Shown: piece after piece, positions 1 to 5,104 of the stretch
Layout of the letters: each line of letters opens with the position of its first letter
Position numbering within the stretch: position 1 is the stretch's first letter
Assembly: GCA_007118235.1 (NCBI GenBank)
Contig: SKRY01000428.1
Span: 1 to 7,751 of the forward strand
DNA length: 7,751 nucleotides
Direction: 5' to 3'
From: Candidatus Hydrogenedentota bacterium
Lineage (GTDB): Bacteria; Hydrogenedentota; Hydrogenedentia; Hydrogenedentales; SLHB01
Program-made: the position numbers and the translations under genes
The notes under the pieces: model-generated
The model's input: the letters and a program-made list of their open reading frames with translations, nothing else
What the model was told of the DNA's origin: nothing
The model's database searches: none

Positions 1-1
1 C

Positions 2-217
2 GAAGCCATGATTGAGACGTTTGTCGAGGCGGTGCAACCCTTTGACCGCGCGGGCGCCTACACGGTGGATGGTCCAGGCAGCCTGCTGGTCGAGCGCTAC
101 AGCGGATGCTATCAGAACGTGTTGGGCCTCCCCCTCGTGCGTCTAGACCGTCTGTTGGAATCCATCGGCCTCTCCCTATTCTCGTGCGTCGACTCGCAAC
201 GCGCCACGTTTCTGTAG
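2..217 (+). CDS. maf: Maf-like nucleoside triphosphate pyrophosphatase, C-terminal end (5' partial)
   Basis: This is the last 71 residues of a Maf/YhdE-type protein; the start lies before the window and the frame is open to the left edge, so the ATG at 8 is probably internal. Seen: the AGAYTVDG stretch followed by GCYQNVLGLPLVRL and a short leucine-rich tail. These match the C-terminal Maf signature (AGAY.I.G, then a Y.NV.GLPL block near the end of a protein of about 190-200 residues). Known for the family: cytosolic house-cleaning pyrophosphatases that hydrolyse non-canonical or specific NTPs (dTTP/UTP in the YhdE group) to the monophosphate; older annotations call them septum-formation inhibitors. 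The catalytic N-terminal half is not visible, so substrate class cannot be judged. It points the same way as rpmB, 268 bp downstream; co-transcription is possible but not shown. Confidence 0.85.
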   Translation, partial: EAMIETFVEAVQPFDRAGAYTVDGPGSLLVERYSGCYQNVLGLPLVRLDRLLESIGLSLFSCVDSQRATFL

Positions 218-222
218 ATTAC

Positions 223-252
223 TTGAATACACGCTGAATGGTCTGTTACACT
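223..252 (+). promoter_or_regulatory. Possible sigma-70-type promoter for rpmB
   Basis: TTGAAT at 223-228 and TACACT at 247-252 are separated by 18 bp, each matching 4 of 6 consensus bases. It begins six bases after the maf stop codon. If used, it would give rpmB a leader of about 225 nt. Weak consensus matches like this also arise by chance, so the call is tentative. Confidence 0.3.
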
Positions 253-485
253 TGGGAGCCCTGAGAGAGAAGTGCTTCGCGCGTTTCGGATGTCTCCATA
301 CGGCGGGGTCCAAGAGTTTTTCGATTCAGCCCCGGTTGGGGTAAACGCGCGATCTTTTCAACGTTCACTATCTGGGAATCCTTCTCCCCGTCCCGTAGGG
401 TCACATGGCTTGGCGGCTCCGTGCTTGGGTATTGGTGACGGCGGCGGCAACAGGGGAACGGATTCGGATTCAAGGGAGAAAAGTC
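253..485 (+). other. rpmB 5' leader / intergenic region
   Basis: No convincing gene is present between maf and rpmB; the short open frames here have no recognisable protein features. A small GC hairpin (CCCC-GGTT-GGGG) lies near 330-341, and pyrimidine-rich and purine-rich stretches follow. No riboswitch or T-box core that I know was recognised. The ribosome-binding site of rpmB, AAGGGAG at 472-478, sits 7 nt before the ATG at 486 and fixes that start. Confidence 0.4.
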
Positions 486-767
486 ATGGCGAGAGTGTGT
501 CAGTATAGTGGTAAACGCCCGCACGTCGGCAAACGCGTCGTGCGGCGGGGTAAGGCCAAGCGCGAGGGCGGCATCGGTCAGAACGTAACCGGCATCACCA
601 AGCGCCGGTGGAAGCCGAACTTGCAGAAGATTCGCGTGGTCGATGAAAACGGGACCGTGCGCCGGGTGCGCGTGTGCGCCCGTTACATCAAAGCTGGCAA
701 GTTTCAGAAGGCCACACGGGCCAACAAGCGTTCGGGCAGCGGAAAGGCTAAGGCGGCCACCGCGTAA
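486..767 (+). CDS. rpmB: 50S ribosomal protein bL28
   Basis: Encodes a 93-residue, strongly basic bL28, a structural protein of the large ribosomal subunit. Seen: an N-terminal MARVCQYSGKRPHVG followed by RRGKAKREGG and TGITKRRWKPNLQKIRV, then a beta-rich segment ending VRVCARYIKAGKF and a Lys/Ala-rich tail. The block from RRGKAKREGG to TKRR is the longer loop typical of Thermus- and planctomycete-like bL28; the E. coli type goes almost directly from VSH to KTKRR. Only two cysteines are present, so the zinc-binding CXXC form is not supported. The ATG is chosen because AAGGGAG lies 7 nt upstream and the family's N-terminus starts exactly there; an upstream in-frame ATG at 405 would add 27 unrelated residues. 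The stop codon lies inside the direct repeat that flanks the inserted element at 772-974. Confidence 0.95.
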   Translation: MARVCQYSGKRPHVGKRVVRRGKAKREGGIGQNVTGITKRRWKPNLQKIRVVDENGTVRRVRVCARYIKAGKFQKATRANKRSGSGKAKAATA

Positions 768-771
768 TCGC
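762..771. repeat. Left direct repeat (candidate target-site duplication)
   Basis: GCGTAATCGC, identical to 975-984. It includes the last codon's final bases and the TAA stop of rpmB, so the inferred insertion left the protein intact. Confidence 0.6.
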
Positions 772-974
772 CAATCGCCGGCTCAGGACGCTGCCCGACA
801 GAACAACATCCCCCTTAATCCCCCTTCCAAGGGGGAATTTTCCATCCAAAGCGGCTACGGCGGGGGAGTTGTGATTCACCCAACAGGTGAACCAACTGAT
901 TCCCCCTTTGAAGGGGGTGGTCCGAAGGGCCGGGGGATGTAAACGCCCCGCACACCGCCTTATCCGGCGATTGA
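772..974. mobile_element. Palindromic MITE-like element, 203 bp, non-coding
   Basis: Seen: the left end CAATCGCCGG (772-781) is the exact reverse complement of CCGGCGATTG (964-973). Further in, ACATCCCCC (806-814) mirrors GGGGGATGT (932-940), and each arm then carries its own CCCCCTT..AAGGGGG hairpin. The centre holds a hairpin at 867-897 (AGTTG..TTCACC-CAACA-GGTGAA.CAACT). An exact 10-bp direct repeat, GCGTAATCGC, abuts both sides (762-771 and 975-984), as expected of a target-site duplication. No protein-coding frame of note is inside, so movement would need a transposase supplied elsewhere. Part of the right end recurs at 7017-7080. The element sits just after the rpmB stop codon and would form a very stable RNA structure. 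An alternative is a non-mobile REP/BIME-like repeat, but the flanking direct repeat favours insertion. Confidence 0.6.
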
Positions 975-984
975 GCGTAATCGC
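975..984. repeat. Right direct repeat (candidate target-site duplication)
   Basis: GCGTAATCGC, identical to 762-771, immediately outside the right inverted end of the 203-bp element. The inner AATCGC also resembles the element's own terminus, so some of the match could come from the element rather than the target. Confidence 0.6.
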
Positions 985-1016
985 GCCGCTTGTTCCGAGG
1001 GATAGGGATCTGTTTT

Positions 1017-1064
1017 GCGCCGCTGGATGGGGTGAAAGCCCCGGACGGCGGCGCTTCTTCTGTT
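1017..1064 (+). terminator. Candidate rho-independent terminator of rpmB
   Basis: GCGCCGC at 1017-1023 pairs perfectly with GCGGCGC at 1048-1054. An inner GGGG (1029-1032)/CCCC (1039-1042) stem has the loop TGAAAG. The + strand then reads TTCTTCTGTT, a T-rich tail. On the - strand the hairpin is followed by AAAACAG, so it is not a good terminator for the gene ending at 1085. Removing the 203-bp element and one repeat copy would put the hairpin about 36 nt after the rpmB stop, a normal distance. Confidence 0.5.
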
Positions 1065-1084
1065 GCGTTCAAGGCTGCCGCGCG

Positions 1085-2245
1085 TCAGCGGTCATCCCTC
1101 AAAATTTGCAGCGTCATGACGCGGCCGACGATATGCCGCGCCCGGATGCGGAAGCCATCGTACGAGCGGCCGGAAACACTGTCGGTGAGATAGGCCATCG
1201 AACCGCTGAACGGCAAGTGGATCCGCGCGTGGGACGCTCCCCGGTATAACACCTCTGCTTCGGCGCGGGAGGCCCACTCAAGCGCCTCGAGCACCTGCCG
1301 CAGTTCCTCCTCATGCTCCACGTCTTCCAAGGTCACCCGGATGGCCCCGTTGGCGTCCGTCTCGAACGCCGCCAGCACCAAGGCGATCAAGGCTTCGCGC
1401 GTGGCCTTGGCGCAGGCGTCTTCCAACGCTTGCGCGCCCGCTTGCCGGGGGTGCGCCCCGTGGACAATCGCCTCCGTCTCGATGGTCTCGATGATCTCGC
1501 CACCCGCGGCGCGGAGCACGCGCATGTCCACCGTGGCGTGAACCGCCACCACGTTGGCGCCCACGGACTCGCCAATCCGTTGGCGCGTCTCGCCATACAA
1601 GACCACCTCGGCCCCGTGCGTGCGGCCCAGGCGGGTCATCCCCTCCGCGTCTCCTTGAAGAAAGGCGTAAAGCTCTCCGGTGTCGTGGAAGGCCTCCAAT
1701 TCGCTCCAGTCCACCTCGGGGACATCGTTCGCCTTGAGAAACTCGCGGAAATGCCTCATCGATTCGTTCCAAGGCTCGCCGAGAAACGGCCCGTCATCAA
1801 ACGGATAGTCCGCGGTTAGCACAAGCGTGGTGGGAAACTCATGCAGATCTTGGAGGATGATTTCCGCGGCGTCCCGCCGCAATTGCTCCTCGTTGACCTT
1901 CGCTTCAATCGATACCCACGTCCCGTCGTCCTCTTGGCGCTCTTCTTGAAGCCGGAAACTGTACACGTAGGCGGGGGCCGAGTCGATGATTTGGCGGAGG
2001 AGACTGAAGTCGCGGGTGGGAATGAACTCTTGGAGCACCTTGAGCACGGCCTCGCGTTGCGCATCGTCGACCGCCATGGTGCGGGCGTCAGCGCCCGCGC
2101 CCGGGGCGTTACCCTCGGCGGAGACCGCCGTCAACTTGTCCTCATCAAGTCCCGCCGCGAGACTCAGCGGCAGACACACGAGGAATACCGCGGCGAGGGC
2201 GCACGTAAACCGCGCGCCATTTGGCCAAGACATGGACCGCATCAT
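1085..2245 (-). CDS. Exported FlgT/LPP20-like protein
   Basis: 386 residues from the ATG chosen at 2245. Seen: a Sec-type signal peptide (Arg12, then hydrophobic FTCALAAVFLVCLPLSLAA to about residue 31) without a lipobox. Residues about 40-130 carry an LPP20/FlgT-N-like fold signature: AR..AVDDAQREAVLKVL, then APAYVYSF and a WVSIEAKVNEEQL strand. Residues about 195-295 resemble the CsgG/FlgT middle domain (LGRTHGAEVVLYGE, then a strand-rich stretch and a long Ala-rich helix). Residues about 303-360 form another small alpha/beta domain. Known for relatives: periplasmic or outer-membrane-linked assembly proteins such as FlgT; no flagellar gene is visible here, so the name describes a fold and not a role. 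A DUF2066-like assignment of the N-terminus is an alternative. An upstream ATG at 2314 would bury the signal peptide 23 residues deeper; neither start has a clear ribosome-binding site. Last gene of the four-gene cluster. Confidence 0.7.
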   Translation of the reverse strand: MMRSMSWPNGARFTCALAAVFLVCLPLSLAAGLDEDKLTAVSAEGNAPGAGADARTMAVDDAQREAVLKVLQEFIPTRDFSLLRQIIDSAPAYVYSFRLQEERQEDDGTWVSIEAKVNEEQLRRDAAEIILQDLHEFPTTLVLTADYPFDDGPFLGEPWNESMRHFREFLKANDVPEVDWSELEAFHDTGELYAFLQGDAEGMTRLGRTHGAEVVLYGETRQRIGESVGANVVAVHATVDMRVLRAAGGEIIETIETEAIVHGAHPRQAGAQALEDACAKATREALIALVLAAFETDANGAIRVTLEDVEHEEELRQVLEALEWASRAEAEVLYRGASHARIHLPFSGSMAYLTDSVSGRSYDGFRIRARHIVGRVMTLQILRDDR

Positions 2246-2359
2246 CGCATCGTAACCCAACACTGGTCCAAGAGGAGGCCTTGTCCGGCCAGAAACTCGT
2301 CCGGGCGTTCCCATGGGCTGGACGCAGCCATTCCGTTTCCCTGACGCAAGCGGGCGTCC

Positions 2360-3082
2360 TTAGTTCCGGGCTTGCGCGATCAGGATCAAGCGAATGAGTT
2401 GGAGCGCCGCCATCGCCGCCGCCGCCACATAGGTCATCGCCGCCGCGTTGAGCACTTTCTTCACGCCGGCAAGTTCCTCTTCGTTCACGTAGCCGCCCTC
2501 GGACAGGGCCGCCAACGCGCGGCTGCTCGCGTTGAATTCAACGGGCAGGGTGATGACGGTGAAGAACACCGCCACGGTGAACAACATGATGCCGATGTGC
2601 ATCAGCACGGAAACGGCCGGAATGAACAGCCCCCCGAAGAACAGGGGAAACGCCAGCGTGGAGCCGAATTTGCTGACGGGATACGCCACGTTGCGCAACA
2701 CCAATGGCCCATAGGCCTCCTTGTGCTGGATGGCGTGGCCCACCTCGTGCGCGGCCACCCCAAGCGCCGCCACGCTGCGGCCTTGATAGACGCCTTCGGA
2801 AAGGCGCAACGTCCGGCTCGTGGGATCATAGTGGTCGGTCAATTGGCCTGACGTCATCTCGAGCCCACAGGCCAAACCTTCGCTGTTCTGTGGATCGTCG
2901 CTGAGCGGGATATCCGCGTCGCGCAGGATGGCCGCCGCCACCTTCGCGCCGGTCATCCCGGAGCGAACGGGAACCTTCGAGTACTCTTTATAGGTTGAAC
3001 TGACCTTCCACTGCGCCCACATCGCGAACAACAGGGCCGGGATCACCAGGACAATCGTGGGGTCAAAAAAAAGAGGCATCAT
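2360..3082 (-). CDS. YugP-type membrane zinc metallopeptidase
   Basis: 240 residues, the usual length for the Zn_peptidase_2 (YugP, PF04298) family. Seen: an N-terminal membrane segment (about 9-25), the family's LTDHYDPTSRTLRLS block (about 81-95), the zinc-binding HEVGH at 112-116, two adjacent membrane segments (about 142-180) ending in LPVEFNASSRAL with Glu182 as the likely third ligand, and a C-terminal membrane segment (about 211-236). Known: integral-membrane metal-dependent proteases of uncertain substrate. The protein starts with two Met codons at 3082 and 3079. AAGGAG at 3096-3101 lies inside the end of the bactofilin gene, 13 nt before the first ATG. The bactofilin stop is only 7 nt away, so translation is probably coupled. 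The association with a bactofilin suggests a substrate at the cell envelope, but this is inferred from position only. Confidence 0.92.
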   Translation of the reverse strand: MMPLFFDPTIVLVIPALLFAMWAQWKVSSTYKEYSKVPVRSGMTGAKVAAAILRDADIPLSDDPQNSEGLACGLEMTSGQLTDHYDPTSRTLRLSEGVYQGRSVAALGVAAHEVGHAIQHKEAYGPLVLRNVAYPVSKFGSTLAFPLFFGGLFIPAVSVLMHIGIMLFTVAVFFTVITLPVEFNASSRALAALSEGGYVNEEELAGVKKVLNAAAMTYVAAAAMAALQLIRLILIAQARN

Positions 3083-3089
3083 TGTTCGG

Positions 3090-3887
3090 TTACTGCTCCT
3101 TCGATGGCTTGGAATCCGTCGGTGTTTCGCCCCCGGCGCCCTTTTGTGCAGGCGAACTCATGGAGCATCGTCCATTCACCTGGGCGCCGTCCTCGATTAC
3201 GATCTGCTTGGCGCGAATGTCACCGGTGATCTGGGCTGTCGAGCAGACATGGAGAAGCCCGCCGCAAATCACATCGCCATCGATCCGCCCTGCGGCGGTG
3301 AGACTCTTTCCGGCGAGCACATCGGCCTTCAGCCGGCCGCTCTGGCTCAGCACGAGTTCGCCGCTGCACTCCACCTTGCCTTCCACCAGCCCTTTCACCT
3401 CACACTTCGCCGCCTGGATTTTACCTGATATGAGCGCGTTGGCGCCGAGGGTCAGGGGGGCCTCCACGAACACATCGCCCTGGATGCGCCCATCGATTTC
3501 GGTTTCCGCCGGGCTCGAAAGCGACCCATCCACGATAACGCCCTCGGGGATGGTCATCTTCCGGGGGCTAACGTACTGCGCCCGCCGGATGGCCAAATCA
3601 TCGGCGGTGACGTGTTCGCCCACGCTGATGTCACTGGCGCTTGCGGCCCGCCGCCGGTTACCCGCCCGCCTGTTTTGCAGCGCCTCGTGAAAGGCGGTGT
3701 TAAACCGGTCAAGCAGCGAGGATTTGTTCGTGGCCTCGGCCAACGCCTCGTACGTGTCCGCTCCATCTTCCGGGCGAGGAACGATCTCCGCCCGCAGCTC
3801 CTTGGTTCTTGAACGGCGTTTGGGTTCGCCTTTGCCCCGCTCACTCCTAGAGGCTCGCACCTGTTTCCTGTCCTTCTTTTTCGCCAA
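3090..3887 (-). CDS. Bactofilin with a long basic N-terminal extension
   Basis: 265 residues from a TTG at 3887. Seen: residues about 113-243 form a bactofilin (DUF583, PF04519) right-handed beta-helix: MTIPEGVIVDGSL, then repeated short turns such as TEIDGRIQGDVFVEAPL, GLVEGKVECSGELVL and GRIDGDVICGG. The first 110 residues are unusually long and rich in Lys/Arg (MAKKKDRK, KRRSRTK, NRRRA); a short polar tail follows the helix. Known: bactofilins polymerise without nucleotide into membrane-associated scaffolds that place cell-wall enzymes, stalk or polarity proteins. The basic arm may contact membrane or nucleoid (inference). The start is uncertain: the GTG at 3860 is preceded by AAGGA and AGGA at 10 and 5 nt and may be the true start, giving 256 residues; the TTG has only a weak GGA 12 nt upstream. 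It follows the ParA-like gene by 21 nt. Confidence 0.92.
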   Translation of the reverse strand: MAKKKDRKQVRASRSERGKGEPKRRSRTKELRAEIVPRPEDGADTYEALAEATNKSSLLDRFNTAFHEALQNRRAGNRRRAASASDISVGEHVTADDLAIRRAQYVSPRKMTIPEGVIVDGSLSSPAETEIDGRIQGDVFVEAPLTLGANALISGKIQAAKCEVKGLVEGKVECSGELVLSQSGRLKADVLAGKSLTAAGRIDGDVICGGLLHVCSTAQITGDIRAKQIVIEDGAQVNGRCSMSSPAQKGAGGETPTDSKPSKEQ

Positions 3888-3908
3888 AGCTACACGTATT
3901 CCAAATGA

Positions 3909-4847
3909 CTACAGATACCCCAAACGGCTGCAAATATCCGCAACACAGGCCGATACCTTCCACCTCGGATGACTAACAACAAACGGAACCCCCGAGTTTA
4001 CCGCCTCGCTCACCCGTTTATCAAAGAATAGAAACCCCAACCGCTCCGGATCTATCATGAGGTTCTGTCTGGCCATCCGGCACAGAATATTGGAGGCCAC
4101 TTGCGCCTCGTAGGCCTTTCGCGCCCGGTTGACCACCACTTTGGGTTGAAGACCACGCGCAATCGCCTGAATTTCTCTCAGTATCTGTGTTTTTACAGAC
4201 TGACTAAAGAGGGCCGAGTCCCGCACCCGTTCCAGAAACTGGGGCAACGACTCGTTTCGTTTGAGCAACACGCCCACCTCGGGAGAATCGTAGAACCGCT
4301 CGATCTTGCGAAACAACGCCGCCCGCAGGAACTTGTACGCGTTGTCTATGCTGGTCTTCTCCGGCGTGATCACCAGGACCCCGTCGGAATCGGTCATCAG
4401 GAAGAAATCGAGGGTGTTGAGGTGGGCGCCTGCATCCAGATCCACAATGACGAGATCCGCTTGCAGGGTCTGCAATTCCCGCATGAACGCCGCTCTTTGT
4501 TGGGCGCGAGGGTTGGCCGCGTCCAGCAAGCCCGAGGCGCCGGGAACAAAGCGCAGGTTCTCGTACGGCGTGCCCGATACGATGGATGCCAGGCTCGGCC
4601 GTTCACGAGTGAGAAAATAGTCGTCCAGCGGCCGCGCCGCCTTGGCTCCGAGCACGGCCTCAAGATTGGAACAGCTCAGGTCGGCGTCCACCAACACAAC
4701 CTGCCAGCCCTTGCGGGCTATCTCAATGGCCAGGTTGACGGAGAAACAGGTCTTACCGACCCCGCCCTTACCGCCGCCGACAACAAGCAGATCCGGCGCC
4801 GTCACCTCCTGTGAGGCGCTCACTGCCTCTTCCACAAGCCGCAACAT
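3909..4847 (-). CDS. MinD/ParA-family ATPase (FlhG-like)
   Basis: 312 residues. Seen: the deviant Walker A KGGVGKT at 27-33 with both lysines, the Walker A' strand VVLVDADLSCSNLEAVLG at about 50-67, the Walker B-like DLVIVDLDAG at 131-140, and VLVITPEKTSIDNAYKFL at about 157-174, which is characteristic of the MinD/FlhG (YlxH) branch rather than plasmid ParA. The C-terminal part (about 180-312) is helical, ends CSRLGYL, and lacks a clear MinD-type amphipathic membrane helix. Known: these ATPases dimerise on ATP and set position or number of envelope structures, chromosomes or flagella. Context: first gene of the cluster, before a bactofilin. The ATG at 4847 follows AAGGAGGAGG directly (about 3-4 nt from the AAGGAG core), which supports this start. 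The partner and surface it binds are unknown. Confidence 0.92.
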   Translation of the reverse strand: MLRLVEEAVSASQEVTAPDLLVVGGGKGGVGKTCFSVNLAIEIARKGWQVVLVDADLSCSNLEAVLGAKAARPLDDYFLTRERPSLASIVSGTPYENLRFVPGASGLLDAANPRAQQRAAFMRELQTLQADLVIVDLDAGAHLNTLDFFLMTDSDGVLVITPEKTSIDNAYKFLRAALFRKIERFYDSPEVGVLLKRNESLPQFLERVRDSALFSQSVKTQILREIQAIARGLQPKVVVNRARKAYEAQVASNILCRMARQNLMIDPERLGFLFFDKRVSEAVNSGVPFVVSHPRWKVSACVADICSRLGYL

Positions 4848-5104
4848 CCTCCTCCTTGAGCATGGGGGCTCCCAACGCCAAGCCCGGGCTGAACGTCAAC
4901 GACAAGACCAATGTAGCACACATGACCGCGCGGCGCAAGAAACGTTCCAAGGCGTTCAACGCCCCGTTTCAAGCGGACGGCGTCGCCCCCACTCCTATTC
5001 CTCTTGCCCTGCGGTGCGGGCGAATCCGCGTGGAGGTTCCGCCTGGACGCGGCGCCCAGACATGGCGGAACGGCCGGACCAACCCGGAATCAGATGCCTT
5101 CTCC
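4848..5104 (-). other. Intergenic region between kinase and ParA-like gene
   Basis: 257 bp upstream of the ParA-like gene. It holds the candidate promoter (4910-4938) and the ParA ribosome-binding site (CCTCCTT at 4851-4857 on the + strand). A - strand frame from a TTG at 4959 to 4768 would encode 63 residues that begin like a signal peptide (ERFLRRAVMCATLVLSLTF, then GLALGAP), but it runs about 80 bp into the ParA gene and ends in low-complexity sequence, so it is not called as a gene. No clear terminator for the kinase gene was found. Confidence 0.4.
4910..4938 (-). promoter_or_regulatory. Extended -10 promoter for the ParA-bactofilin cluster
   Basis: Read on the - strand, TTGCGC (4938-4933) is followed after 17 bp by TACATT (4915-4910). 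TGC directly precedes the -10, giving the extended TGnTACATT form. Transcription would begin near 4902, leaving about 55 nt of leader that contains the strong ribosome-binding site of the ParA-like gene. The -35 is weak (3 of 6). The position just upstream of the cluster supports it. Confidence 0.42.

Noticed and set aside
246..524. A - strand frame of 92 residues over the rpmB leader and start
   Set aside because: It overlaps the rpmB ribosome-binding site and start on the other strand and has no recognisable motif.
806..940. CRISPR-like array
   Set aside because: The C- and G-runs are inverted repeats, not evenly spaced direct repeats with spacers, and no cas gene is present.
887..1249. 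A + strand frame of 120 residues crossing the element and the end of the FlgT-like gene
   Set aside because: It runs through the palindromic repeat and then antisense to a real gene; no protein features.
2140..2245. Lipoprotein signal in the FlgT-like protein
   Set aside because: The only cysteine in a hydrophobic context (FLVC) lacks a small residue before it and lies inside the hydrophobic core; an ordinary Sec signal peptide fits better.
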